NCBI RefSeq assembly: GCF_001039355.2
Contig: NW_019775449.1
Coordinates: 80,367 to 144,366, forward strand
Direction of reading: 5' to 3'
Length of the DNA stretch: 64,000 bases
Source of the DNA: Lingula anatina
Lineage: Eukaryota; Brachiopoda; Lingulata; Lingulida; Lingulidae
Positions 14,101 through 29,100 of the stretch are shown here, piece after piece. Position numbers and translations under genes: made by a program. Each line of letters begins with the position of its first letter. Positions within the stretch are counted from its first letter, which is position 1. Under the pieces are notes generated by a model. It was not told the DNA's origin. It saw only the letters and a program-made list of their open reading frames with translations, and ran no database searches.

Positions 14101-17100
14101 GGAGACAGGGAGAGCTATGGCTTTGCACTGGGGATGAATCTCAACATTTTAAATCCAGTGAGTAGAAGGAAATTAATTTTCCGTGCTTCTAGAATTTTTA
14201 AATTGTGCAGAATGTTGGTATAATGGTTACAGTATTGTAAATTTTTTATTAAGAGATATGTACTTATACTTTTTGCTTTGTTTTGTTTTTCCACTTACAA
14301 TCTATTAATAAGTTCTCTTTTATCTTTTCTAGCTGCCATCTGATGGTAAGTGTGATCTTTTAAAGAAATGTACAACAATTTAACCTAATTAATATTTGTA
14401 TACCATGAACACATGAAAACTGTATTACATTGACAAATTCTGTTTTGAATAGCTTATAGATATATTAACCAAAGTAAAGTAGATATAATCCAAGACTTAG
14501 AGAATGTATACATAATAATCATTTAGAATTTAGTTGCCTATGTGCAAAGTTATAACATGCTTAGTGTTTCATCATGTGTCATCTTCTTTATTTTTTTTCA
14601 GCGTGCACCCCGCAGACTCAAGATCAAACCTGTCTTGTCAATAATGTGAACTTTTGTCAAGGTAATGGAAAATCACTATGTTAATTGGTCCTTTTTAAAT
14701 TTTTCATGAAGAATTCCATTTGCAGTTTATTTTCATCCCTTTAAAATATATATACATAAGCAAATACAAAACAAACAATTTGAAATGTAGGTTGTGATGC
14801 TGTTATTTTTACAGATATCTTTGGTACTTACATGTCTGTATGTTTGTGAGCTTTGCTGTCTAAATATAGACACCTTTCAGTCTGAATATCCCCTGACCAA
14901 TAACTAGATGTATGATATTCCAGGTTACCCTCTGGATAGCCAGGGTACAGGCTTTGTGCTGATGTTTAATGAGCACCAAACCAACATGGGACCAAGTCAG
15001 TATGATCCAGCCATTTATGCAACTAATCTTGAAAATTATGACATTCAGGTAAGTTTTTATTATTATTATTGAAATTTTAGCATCATATTTGTTTTCATTA
15101 ATAAAGTATAATATTTGGTCAATATTAAAATATTGTAATAAGCTTTATTCTTTGTATTAAAAATATCACGTTGAAATGTCTTTTTTCTGTGTGTTGCCCT
15201 ATTTTAAGCCACATGTAGTAAATGAAAAATCTGGACACCAATATGATAAAAATGTATTGTTTTGCATGTTGCTTTTAAACAAAAGCTTTATGAAAATACG
15301 TACTTTCGTTTTTTAGCTTAATGTTATGTCCCCAAGATGGAGCAGTCCTGCAACCTCCCAACAGTTTGTATTAGCACCAGGAGAGAGTCGAAAAGTAACA
15401 ATCCCTAAAGAACTGAGAATGAATGGAACTTCCAAGTCAACTAAGGCCATCTATGTTAGAGCTACTGATGAAGTTAGTCTCCAGGGTGTGAACACAGAGC
15501 AGCAGTCTACAGGCATGTTCCTGGCTCTTCCCATTGATGCTGTTGGTAGTGAGTACTATGCTGTGTGCTATAGTCCTGCCACAGACTGTCAGTTTGGAAT
15601 TGCTGCTATTCACAATGGAACACAAGTCACCATTACTTTGCCATTATCAGTTTCTGGACACTTTGTTGAAGTCGTTTTGGATGGAAGAACATATTACGGT
15701 GGACAGACTATTTCTTTGGACCTCAATGCATATGACACAGTTCAGATTCAGGCTGCTAATGATTTGACAGGATCACGTGTGGTTGGATCAAAACCTTTCA
15801 GTTTCTTCAGTGGTAACAGGGATACCATTATAGACCAGGGCACCAATTCTAAGGTTAAAGACCATGTCACTGAAATGTTGCCACCTGTATCAACATGGGG
15901 CAAAGACTTCTTCACCTTCCAGACTCCCCTCAGCTCTAGCGCAGGAGATGTCTTCAGGGCTGTCACATCTTCTCAAATGACAAAGATTTCAAGAGTCTTA
16001 GGATCTTCAATGTCAGTGATGACCACGATTCCACACAACATTCACTTTGATCAGTTCGTCCTCGGAAATGCCAACCTAAGTGCATACGCCCATGTTACAT
16101 CAGACCTTCCTGTGATGCTGACAGAGTTTGTACAGAGTATGGATTACAGTGGAAACCAGGCATCTGCACCAGCCATGTTGAACCTGCCACCCATGTCCCA
16201 ATACAGGAACGAATATGCCTTTTATGCTCTGAATACTTCCGTCAGCACTAACAGGTCATTTGATAACTACATTGTCCTCATTAGTCCAGTGGCCAACCGC
16301 GATAATATCACATTTGATGGCTCCCCATTGCCTACAATGCAGTGGACACTGGTCACTGCTAGAGGCAGGAATTATAGTGCTGGGTTCTTTAGGATTCAAG
16401 CAGGGCATCATATTCTGAAACATCCTGTTAACAATCATTATTTTGGTGCAATACTTTATGGTACTGCTGTGAATGAGTCATACTCCATACCACTTGGGAT
16501 GAGATTATCAAGGATAAATCAAGTAAGTATAGTTGTATGTTATACAGTCATTATGAGTGTGAAAACTTTATACATTTATGATCAATTCTATGTTTTGCAT
16601 GAAAGTTTTGAAACCATTTAAATGAAAGTATTATCAAATAAATGGCCAATGAAAGCATATAATTGATGTAATCTTTTCTCCCCCCAGCCATGTGGGTGTT
16701 CCCTGTCTGCTACCACTGTCAGCCGTGCTGATGGCATTGACAATGACTGTGATGGTCTGGTGGATGAAGAAAACTGTCAAGATACAAACCTGGGTAGGAA
16801 CTTTGATTTAACAATTCATATCTGCATCTGTTGGTAGATGGTGGCACATGTTTTTATTAGTGAAATTGATCAAATAATTTGTATAATAAAATAAATAGGG
16901 ATACAGGTGACATTTAAAAAGATTTACAGAAATTACAGCATAAATATTGATATAAAAAAAGATAATATTTTTAATTTTTAAGTAATCTTTAACTTTAATT
17001 TGATTTTTTTACTTTCAGATGAAGATGGTGATGGCCGCCAGAATGAAGATTGTGCTGCACCTATCAAAGGTGTGTGAACTGAGATGTAAATACAGCTCTT

Positions 17101-20100
17101 CTTAAATGTGTATTAGCAAATTCTTACTGAGAAAGGCCTTGAAACGAAGTTCATGGTAGTATAAATTTGTACCTTATGTTTTGCTATAACTAAAAAAAAG
17201 GAATACATATTGATTATGCTTAGTTGTCATTTGACTTTTCTGTATTGGACTTAAATTCCTCACCAAATCACTTACCCCGGCAAACACTAAACTATTTATT
17301 TCAGTTGATGGGCAATGGGCAGCATGGTCCTCATGGTCAGCATGCCCAGTGACGTGTGGCACTGGTCAACAGACCAGGACAAGAACCTGTTCTGATCCAG
17401 CTCCAGCATTTGGAGGCAGTCGCTGTGCAGGTTCTCTGTTCAGTACACAGACTGAGAGCCAGACATGTGGAGATACCAGCTGCCCAGGTCAGTCTTTGGG
17501 TTTGCTCATGGTACTGTTCAGAATTGAAAACATAATCACTTTACATTCCACAGTATTAAGACAGGTCAAGATAGAGATGTACAGTTTGCCAATATGATAT
17601 TCAGAATACTGTCAATAAGATTTCATAAATTTGTTCAAACAAACAGTGCCACTTTAGTTCACAAGTAAACTGTACACATTTAAATCACGTATGGACCTAT
17701 CTTCCCTGAATGTTCACAGTAACAAAAGCACCATTTTCTCATCTTTCATGTCATATGGTACATGTGTATTTAATCCGTCTTCCATTAATTATTATAATAC
17801 ATTTCAGTTGATGGAGGTTACAGTCAGTGGAGCAGCTGGAGCACCTGTACTGTCACATGTGAAGGTGGTACTCAGGAAAGGACCAGATCTTGTACAAATC
17901 CTGCTCCTGCTAATAATGGCAGTGATTGCTCTGGTCTGGGACCTGCCACAGAAACCCAGCAATGCAACACACAGGGATGTCCAGGTAAGTTTTGAAGTAG
18001 GCATGGTAACCTGGTGATGGTGTCTGTACTTGTCAATGAAGATATCAGAATTACAAGTAGACATAGATACAAACATGTACTATATAGAATAAAGAAGTTA
18101 GAAGTCACGTAGAAATTGAAATACTGTAGTTTAATAATCATGTAATAACCTGGTTAAGCCTAATGGTAGTTTTAGGAAGTATTTGTTTGAAGTAAATGTA
18201 CTAATTTTTTAATATGTGGTGTGATGTGATTGTTACTAAGTAAATTATAGTTACTGTTCAGTATTAGGTGACTAAACCTACATTCAATTATAAACTTAAA
18301 CTAGAAATGTACCACTCCTTGAGCAGCTATAGTAACTATTGCATAGTGGCCAAACTTTTAAAAACTTTCTCTCAAATTTTTGCATGTTTACTAAGTCTAC
18401 TAAAACCCAATGGCCTGTTAGGAGGCAGGTAACTCTGTGCAGCAAACGATGAGCAACCAGGAAAAAGGAACAGTGCTGCATGTGTTTCACTTGGTATCTT
18501 TATATCCCATTAGGGATTTTGTCCATTTCTTCTGTATGTTTATTCATAGTCAATGGTGGGTTAACAAACTGGAGTTCATGGGGCACCTGTAATGTCACCT
18601 GTGGTGGAGGGTCCCAGTCAAGAACCAGAACATGTACCAATCCAGTACCACAAAATGGAGGTGCTGATTGTGTGGGAGACAGACTGGAGTTACAACAGTG
18701 TAATACTCAGAATTGTCCAGGTGAGAAATGTGCTAAAATAGATTCTCTGAACATTTTCTCAGGTTTGAAAAATTACTGATGTTTTAAAATTGATCTATTC
18801 AAAATAATGTCATTCAAGAAAAATACTTCATTATCAAATGTGAGTCTTATTAAATGACATGAGGTTTATTCAATATTACATTTATTGTGTAACAAAATAT
18901 TTGCATTGTTTTTGCATGAAAAGAAAAAATTAAGATTAACTATGAAATCATGTCAAGCTTGAAGTATATTATGACAAGTTATTATTTTCTATAGTGGATG
19001 GTCAGTGGGGTCAGTGGTCGGCCTGGGGAACTTGTTCAGTTTCCTGTGGAGGTGGAGGTCAGCAGACAAGGTCAAGGTCCTGCAATGACCCTGCACCTGC
19101 CTTTGGAGGCAACAACTGTCCAGGAGCTCCCCCAGATACTCAAACTGAATCTCAACAGTGCGGCAGCATTTCCTGTATTGNCCTAACTAAAAAAAAAGGA
19201 ATACATATGGATTATGCTTAGTTGTCATTTGACTTTTCTGTATTGGACTTAAATTCCTCACCAAATCACTTACCCTGGCAAACACTAAACTATTTATTTC
19301 AGTTGATGGGCAATGGTCAGCATGGTCCTCATGGTCAGCATGTCCAGTGACATGTGGCACTGGTCAACAGACCAGGACAAGAACCTGTTCTGATCCAGCT
19401 CCAGCATTTGGAGGCAGTCGCTGTGCAGGTTCTCTGTTCAGTACACAGACAGAGAGCCAGACATGTGGAGACACCAGCTGCCCAGGTCAGTCTTTGGGTT
19501 TTCTCATGGTGCTGTTTAAAATTGAAAACGTAATCACTTTACATTCAACAGTATTAAGACAGGCCAAGATAGAGATGTACAGTTTTCCAATATGAAATTC
19601 AGAATGCTGTCAATAAGAAATAGAAATAGGAAATATAGAATATGTTCAAACAAACACTGCCACTTAAGTTCACAAGTAAACTGTACACATTTAAATCACA
19701 TATGGACCTACTATCTTCCCTGAATGTTCACAGTAACAAAAGCACCATTTTCTCATCTTTCATGTCATATGGCACTTGTGTATTTAGTCTGTCTTCCATT
19801 AATTCTTATAATACATTTCAGTTGATGGAGGCTACAGTCAGTGGAGCAGCTGGAGCACCTGTACTGTCACATGTGAAGGTGGTACTCAGGAAAGGACCAG
19901 ATCTTGTACAAATCCTGCTCCTGCTAATAATGGCAGTGATTGCTCTGGTCTGGGACCTGCCACAGAAACCCAGCAATGCAACACACAGGGATGTCCAGGT
20001 AAGTTTTGAAGTAGGCATGGTAACCTGGTGATGGTGTCTGTACTTGTCAATGAAGATATCAGAATTACAAGTAGACATAGATACAAACATGTACTATATA

Positions 20101-23100
20101 GAATAAAGAAGTTAGAAGTCACGTAGAAATTGAAATACTGTAGTTTAATAATCATGTAATAACCTGGTTTAGCCTAATGGTAGTTTTAGGAAGTATTTGT
20201 TTGAAGTAAATGTACTAATTTTTTAATATGTGGTGTGATGTGATTGTTACTAAGTAAATTATAGTTACTGTTCAGTATTAGGTGACTAAACCTACATTCA
20301 ATTATAAACTTAAACTAGAAATGTACCACTCCTTGAGCAGCTATAGTAACTATTGCATAGTGGCCAAACTTTTAAAAACTTTCTCTCAAATTTTTGCATG
20401 TTTACTAAGTCTACTAAAACCCAATGGCCTGTTAGGAGGCAGGTAACTATGTGCAGCAAACGATGAGCAACCAGGAAAAAGGAACAGTGCTGCATGTGTT
20501 TCACTTGGTATCTTTATATCCCATTAGGGATTTTGTCCATTTCTTCTGTATGTTTATTCATAGTCAATGGTGGGTTAACAAACTGGAGTTCATGGGGCAC
20601 CTGTAATGTCACCTGTGGTGGAGGGTCCCAGTCAAGAACCAGAACATGTACCAATCCAGTACCACAAAATGGAGGTGCTGATTGTGTGGGAGACAGACTG
20701 GAGTTACAACAGTGTAATACTCAGAATTGTCCAGGTGAGAAATGTGCTAAAATAGATTCTCTGAACATTTTCTCAGGTTTGAAAAATTACTGATGTTTTA
20801 AAATTGATCTATTCAAAATAATGTCATTCAAGAAAAATACTTCATTATCAAATGTGAGTCTTATTAAATGACATGAGGTTTATTCAATATTACATTTATT
20901 GTTTAACAAAATATTTGCATTGTTTTTGCATGAAAAGAAAAAATTAAGATTAACTATGAAATCATGTCAAGCTTGAAGTATATTATGACAAGTTATTATT
21001 TTCTATAGTGGATGGTCAGTGGGGTCAGTGGTCGGCCTGGGGAACTTGTTCAGTTTCCTGTGGAGGTGGAGGTCAGCAGACAAGGTCAAGGTCCTGCAAT
21101 GACCCTGCACCTGCCTTTGGAGGCAACAACTGTCCAGGAGCTCCCCCAGATACTCAAACTGAATCTCAACAGTGCGGCAGCATTTCCTGTATAGGTATGA
21201 CCTTGATGTTCTTCTTAAATAGAAAAAGAATCGGGTACAATAAATTATATAAATCAACAGATAATGGAAGATTTTTTTAATGTTGATAAAAAGGATATTT
21301 TGAATACCAGTACCTTTAGAGGGACACAATGGGTAGTTGAACTTTATAAAACAAAAATTATTTTTCCTGGAAAATTTCAGCACTGTACCCTTAATCACCA
21401 AGGGCCAGTTAAATAAGCTAACTTTTGAAGTTATGAATTATAAATCAATTTGATAATACATTTGATCTTTTATGTAAAGTGTAATTGAATTTTTTTCTGT
21501 TTGCCTTTTTAAATAAATTTGAATAACTCATTACAGTCAATGGAGGATTCACAAACTGGAGTTCATGGGGCACCTGTAATGTCACCTGTGGTGGAGGGTC
21601 CCAGTCAAGAACCAGGACATGTACCAATCCAGTACCACAAAATGGAGGTGCTGATTGTGTGGGAGATAGACTGGAGTTGCAACAGTGTAATACTCAGGGT
21701 TGTCCAGGTAAGGAGACACCACCCTTTTATCCAATTTATTTCAGATTTTCTGTCACAGTATGTTGCTTTATTCAGTATGTTAAGTATGCTAAAATACATT
21801 CTATATGATGTACATTTTGAGTCAAACTGTCCATTCTGAAGAGCCATTTTGGCATTGTACAAACTACTTACATTTCAGTGGATGGAGGCTACAGTCAGTG
21901 GAGCAGTTGGGGCACTTGTTCTTCTACATGTGGAGGTGGCTCTCAAACAAGAACCAGAACTTGCACAAACCCTACTCCAGCTTTTAATGGCAATGACTGT
22001 TCTGGTCTTGGACCTAGCTCAGAAACACAGCAGTGCAACACACAGGGATGTCCAGGTGAGACAGCACTTTAAAAAAAAAATTCAAAAGAAAACTATAAAA
22101 ATATTTTTAAGATCTAATTTAAGATAATTTTGATTTAATAAAATTCTTCCAGTAACATAGTCATTTGAGTTTAAGATCCACTTTATGAGAAATAAAAGGT
22201 TATAAGACTATCTATGACATTTTAATATGATAATGTTTACTCATCTTATTTGTAGTTGATGGTGGGTTAACAAACTGGAGTTCATGGGGCACCTGTAATG
22301 TCACCTGTGGTGGAGGGTCCCAGTCAAGAACCAGGACATGTACCAATCCAGTACCACAAAATGGAGGTGCTGATTGTGTGGGAGATAGACTGGAGTTGCA
22401 ACAGTGTAATACTCAGGGTTGTCCAGGTATGGAGACACTACTCCTTTATGAGATTTATTTCTGTTTTTAAATTGCAGTATATTGTTTTATTCAAAACATT
22501 AGGTAAACTTAAATCTGCTCTATTTGATGTACAATTTGATAGTCAAACTGTCCATTCTGAAGAGATTTTTGGCATTGAACAAAACTGCTTATATTTCAGT
22601 GGATGGAGGCTACAGTCAGTGGAGCAGTTGGGGCACTTGTTCTTCTACATGTGGAGGTGGCTCTCAGACAAGAACAAGAACTTGCACAAACCCTACTCCA
22701 GCTTTTAATGGCAATGACTGTTCTGGTCTTGGCCCTAACTCAGAAACACAGCAGTGCAACACACAGGGATGTCCAGGTGAGACAGCGTTTTTAAAAATAC
22801 TATTTCAAAACGAGATTCTGATGCAATTTCCTTTCCTTTGCATTTGAAAAAAGAATTTTTGGATTTAATAAAAAATCTTCCAGTAGTACATTTGAATTTG
22901 AGCTTAACTGGAAGGGTAGTACAGGATGATCAGGAAATATATGACATTTTTATTTGAACACATCAACACATTTTGTTTCTAGTTGATGGTGGGTTAACAA
23001 ATTGGAGTTCATGGGGCTCTTGTAATGCCACGTGTGGTAGAGGCTCCCAGTCAAGAACCAGGACATGTACCAATCCAGTACCACAAAATGGAGGTGCTGA

Positions 23101-26100
23101 TTGTGTGGGAGACAGACTGGAGTTACAGCTGTGTAATACTCAGAATTGTCCAGGTAAGAAAATACTTTGATTGGACACTGAGGGTGAGAATTTTATGAGA
23201 TTAAATTAAGTTTATTGCATATTTAGTTTATAATTCAATAGCATTTGATTTATTGAGTTGAATCTATAAATAACCTGAAGAAGGATTTAAAACAATTCTG
23301 TTTAGAAAAACTTGTAATTGATTATTTATCTTACTTGTACGTAACCGATTTTATTTTAGAATCAGGGTTTTTAAATCTTGAATCACAATTTTTTTAATAT
23401 TTTAGATTTTATATATCTTGATAATTGTCTTAATAAGCTCTGGTCTCTCGTTGTTTTAAAATTTATTTTATCCCAAAGAGGAACATATAAAATCATGATT
23501 ATGAAAGCATTTGCAAAAACTGAAAGAAAAGACAGAAACAGAGTCCAGATTTGTGAGCCTTTTTTAAGTTTAGACATTTTTTTCTCCAATAGTGGATGGT
23601 CAATGGGGTCAGTGGTCAGCATGGGGAACTTGTTCAGTCTCTTGTGGAGGTGGAGGTCAGCAGACAAGGTCAAGGTCCTGCAATGACCCTGCACCTGCCT
23701 TTGGAGGCAACAGCTGTCCAGGAGTTCCCCCAGATACTCAGACTGAATCTCAAGAGTGTGGCAACAATCCCTGTATAGGTACAGTAATATCAGCTTGGGT
23801 ATTGTCATAAGAGAATGTTATACCATTATTACCTGTAGTGTTTGACTACTAAATTTGTACTGATGCAATCTAAATGTATTGTTTTACATAGTAGTTTTGG
23901 TTAAGGTGACTTAAACTATTTTTTAATTAACTTTTTCTATCAGCTTTTAATGTGATACCATTTGCCTATTTAAATAAATTGGAAAAACTCATTCCAGTCA
24001 ATGGTGGGTTAACAAATTGGAGTTCATGGAGCACCTGTAATGTCACCTGTGGTGGAGGCTTCCAGTCAAGAACCAGAACATGTACTAATCCAGTACCACA
24101 AAATGGAGGTGCTGATTGTGTGGGAGACAGACTGCAGTTACAACAGTGTAATACTCAGGGTTGTCCAGGTAAGGAAACACCACCCTTTTATTGAATTTAT
24201 TTCAAATTTTCTATCACAGTATATTGTTTTATTCAATATGTTAAGTATACTAAAATCTGCTCTATTTAATGTACATTTTAAAAGTCCTACTGTCCATGCT
24301 AGAGCAACATTTTTGCCATTGTACAAATCTACTTATATTTCAGTGGATGGAGGCTACAGTCAGTGGAGCAGTTGGGGCACTTGTTCTTCTACATGTGGAG
24401 GTGGCTCTCAAACAAGAACCAGAACTTGCACAAACCCTACTCCAGCTTTTAATGGCAATGACTGTTCTGGTCTTGGACCTAGCTCAGAAACACAGCAGTG
24501 CAACACACAGGGATGTCCAGGTGAGACAGCAACTTTACAAAAATAACTACTCAGAACAAAACTTTAAAAAATACTTTTGTTTGCATTAATCTTAAGAAAA
24601 TGTGGATTTAATAAAAATCATTCAGTATATATAGCAATTTTAAGTTTAAGATCCACTGGAGGAGAAATAAAAACGTTATAAGACAATCTGTGACATTTTA
24701 ATAATATGAAAATGTTTACTCGTCTCATTTGTAGTTGATGGAGGATTAACAAATTGGAGTTCATGGGGCTCTTGTAATGCCACCTGTGGTGGAGGCTCCC
24801 AGTCAAGAACCAGGACATGTACCAATCCAGTACCACAAAATGGAGGTGCTGATTGTGTGGGAGACAGACTTGAGTTACAACAGTGTAGTACTCAGGGTTG
24901 TCCAGGTAAGAAACTTAATTGCTTTAGATTTTCTGAACATTTTCTCAGCTAAAATTAATATATTCCTAAAATGTTATTTAAGAAAAAATTAGTTAAGTGA
25001 CACAGTAGACCACTGAGGGATGTCCAGTATGCAAGAGTTAATTATTGAAATGTTCAGTGTGAACATGTAATTTATATAATCACCTATGCATCTGGCTTTT
25101 ACTTTGGGTGCATAAAATTTTGCTTACTTTATATCATGACTTTTGCTGTTCTTGTGCTTGACTTCATGCAAATGTACTAGTATTTGAATGATAATTGGCT
25201 GAAGTCATTTTTAAAGTTCTAGTAATTATGATTAATTGTTTCATTTTTAATTGTATTTGATTGTGTAGTTTATATGTAATATTTGTTAACATTGTTATCT
25301 TCTTTTATAGGGTTAAGTGAATTTTTTATGTAAGGCAACAAAAGTGTCTTTCATACTGTGATATTTCTTTCTTTAAGTTGGTATGGAAAAAATGTTGAAA
25401 AAAGAAACATTTCCCCCTTTTATTATTGCAATTTGAGCAAGGCTTAAGTTATCTTTATTATAATTAATATTTGCCTAAAAGACAATATGCTGGTAAAGCT
25501 TCTTTTGTCATTTAAATATATTATTATTTGTTTAATTGAGGAAGATGGTCAAAAATAATGTAAACATTTATGAATTATTCATATTTTAAACATCTTAATT
25601 CCATTATTATGTTGGTGATCTTATTTGTGGTGGTGGAATTTGCAAGCTTCTATGAGTAGCTTCATGCTTTATGCCAAATGGATTGCTTAATTAACTGATA
25701 TGCTATAAGTGCATGATTTGTGTATGCATGAATGCTTGTGAATCAGGGTGCATGCTGTATTATTGTTCAAAGGCATGATTATGTCCATAATTATGTCATA
25801 TGATCATTAGCTAATTTTCTACTTGTGAATCGCATTGTAACTGTCTTTATTGGTTTGTTCACTGAGTAAAAGATGTTAATGTGGTCTTTGTTAAATTTGT
25901 TCTGTCTGTTTGTAACGGTAATATTTGAAACTTTTTTCTGTTACATGTACTTTATGACCTCATCATAAACGATATGAATAATGCTGGGATCAGGCATGCA
26001 AGTTACGTATTAATATTTGCTTTTGAGAAATGATATTTAGAATTTTTCTCTTGGTGTCACCTTATCATTAATTACATCTCTAATTTTATGAATTAGTGGA

Positions 26101-29100
26101 TGGGAATTGGGCAGATTTCACCCCCTGGTCATCATGTTCTGTGTCCTGTGGAGGAGGGGTACAGACCAGGAACAGAACATGTACCAACCCAGCACCTGCC
26201 AACAGTGGCGCCACCTGCCCAGGTGATGCCTCCGAGTCTCAGCAGTGCAATATAAACCCGTGTCCAAGTAAGTGACATGTTTTCATATATAGGATAAATT
26301 TCAGGCCTGCCACAAACTCTCTTACAAATTTGCAAGAGGGAAGTTTACTATGCAAGTGGATTCTTTTTGCAAATTTTCATTTTTTACAAACTTCTTGAGT
26401 ATGTTTTCCACAAATTATATAGTTTGCAGCCAATTTGCTGTAAACTTTTCATATTGCTAAATTGGTCAGTTAATGATTATAATTATGAATAAAGAAAATG
26501 CAAATACATCTTTCACTTGAAATTAAAAAATTCTATAAACTATTCTTTGTCAAAATTACAACTAGCAGAGGAGTATGTTAATTCAGCCTTTTTTCAAAAA
26601 TTTCTTCCTACTGTTTGTTCTGGATCTGATAATTCTATAAACTGTGTTTTAAAATATCAATATTCCCTTACCTGTTAAAAGTTGATGGTGGCTTCACTGA
26701 ATGGTCTGCCTGGGGAACATGTGATAGAACATGTGGTGGTGGCACACACAGTCGCAATCGCTCCTGCACCAACCCTGCCCCTCAGTTTGGTGGGCAAAAC
26801 TGCACGGGGATTGAAGAAGAAAGCAAGGCATGCAATACCAACCCTTGTCCAGGTAATGCTTAATTCAAAATGAATTTATTTACTCCTAAAGTGGAATGCA
26901 TGGAGTGATATGTTGTATACAATGTTATTGTTTAATATTAGTTGGCTTTATTTTTGGTTATAATTGATTTGATTTGGTTATACTTGATTTAAAGCTATAT
27001 TGAGTATTGAATTTCTTGTGTAACAGAATCTCTTTTAACAAATATATAGGACAGTTAAAGGTAGGCATGAAAAGTAAATCACCCATTGCTCTTTATAATA
27101 ATGTATATAATATCACAGTTGATGGTAATTGGGCCCCGTGGGGGATGTGGACTACCTGCAATGTCACGTGTGGAGGCGGCATGCGTGTCAGGTACAGAAA
27201 CTGTTCCAACCCTGAGCCACAACATGGTGGACAACCTTGTCCTGGCAGTGGTACAGAGACAGATGTGTGTAACTCTCAGCCTTGTCCAAGTAAGTGATTG
27301 ATTTGATGGGACATTGTTCTGATATTCTGTCAGTTGAATATGAGTGCTTTCGTTTCTATATAAACAATGCAATAAATGTTTGGTACAAGGTTAATAAGCA
27401 TACAGTCATACAGTTTTGTAATAATCATTACATGGATTCTAATCTAGCCCCACTATCAATAACTGTCATATGGCTACTCTATTGGGTTTCTGCCATGTTG
27501 TACTAATCTACCACTTTTGCGGACTACCATTCACATGAATTTTCAGGTGACTCTTTGTTGTCATTATTTCAATAATTGAACAAAGCAAAAATTTATTTTT
27601 GTATTACTTTTTGGATTATAAATTAAAGTAGTATAACAACCATCATGTTGTAGTTGTAGAGACTCATTGAATGTCAACTTTTCTATTTGTAGTTGATGGT
27701 GGTTACACAGACTGGACCACATGGACTTCCTGCAGCACTACTTGTGGACCTGGAACACAGGAACGCACACGCACATGCACAAACCCAACCCCAGCATTTG
27801 GTGGGAGTGATTGTCAAGCTCTTGGGAGTGCTTCAGATAATAAAACATGTAACTTAGTCGGTTGCCCTGGTGAGAACATCTTGTTTGTATTTTTATGTTG
27901 GCTATAAGTCTGTTATTTGAAAACAATGTGTACTGTTATTACAATAATACTTAGTTAAATAATTTTGGAACACATTTATTTATAAGTTTTCCTTGCAGTG
28001 TTTTGTCTGTATTAAATCTACATGTATGCCCAATAATATAACATTGTGTTAGACAAGAAAAATAATAATAATAATGTAAATATAATTGTGAACTTGTTTA
28101 TTTATTTATTTATAGTTGATGGTAACTGGTCACCATGGGGTTCTTGGGGTTCATGTAGCAGGACATGTACCCTTGGCAATCTGAAAGGCATCCAAACTCG
28201 TCCTAGGACCTGCACAAATCCTGCTCCTCAAAATGGTGGAGCCACCTGTCCCGGCACAGATACAGCACAAAGGTTCTGCAACACAGCTGATTGCCCTGGT
28301 AAGGCAAATAATTTCAGTGTCCAATATCTTCTTACTTCAATTTGGTAGGTTGCTTCATTATTACGAAAGACATTATTGCACTAGACATACATGTAGATGC
28401 CTTTATTTATATTTTGTTTTCTTGGTTTTTGAAGTGATGGTTGCAGTTTTTGTGATTTTATGTATCTTTATGTGTGTTGACATACTAGATTTTATGTTTT
28501 ATGACTAGTGAATTTCTGGACAGTAAAGACTTGGGGCTCTTGTAAGTGTCTAAGAACCCTTGACTTGTTCATGCCACAAAAATAAAGGTTCAAGCAGTTT
28601 TGCCGATAAGTTAGACCCATTTATGGAACTAAAGTATAACACAAGCCATGTTAGCACTGTGGTATTTAAATGTAGTCTTAGTTATTTAAATCCACACCTA
28701 TTTCAGTTGATGGCCAGTGGTCTGATTGGACAGACTGGGGGAACTGCAATGCCACCTGTGGAGGGGGCACCCAGAGGAGGGTGCGTTCCTGTAGTCAGCC
28801 ACAGTTTGGAGGAGTTCAGTGTGTTGGAGCACCTCCATTTGACCAGGAGGAATACCAGAGCTGCAACAACCAACCCTGCCCAGGTATTCATGGGTCTTTT
28901 GGCAAGCTTGTTCCATAATTTGTAAACTTCAGTATTATGTGTACCGTAAGTTTCAGATCGGATGCAGGCCAGCTTCTCTATTTTCAAATTTCCACATCTT
29001 TTTGCTGAGGGCAAGTGCATGGGTTAATGAAATTCAAATTGGAGATGGTGAGGCTAAAATGTATCAAGTCTGAAGCTTAGGGTATTTTATATCGTATATT

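Larger units (their letters stand above)
17188..21194 (+). repeat. 2-kb direct duplication of a four-exon block, joined at a single N
   Basis: Copy 1 (about 17188-19180) and copy 2 (19183-21194) match nearly base for base through exons and introns, with a few substitutions and an indel near 19620. Copy 1 stops at the last base of an exon; then comes N at 19181, and copy 2 starts inside an intron. Either a very recent tandem duplication or two haplotypes placed in tandem by the assembler. Confidence 0.85.

Noticed and set aside
17804-20155. Minus-strand and +1/+2 frame ORFs within TSP1 exons (for example [15 protein letters not shown]-type peptides)
   Set aside because: Repeated low-stop frames arise because the TSP1 exons are near-identical and cysteine/glycine rich; the phase 1-1 frame with the cysteine pattern is the real one.
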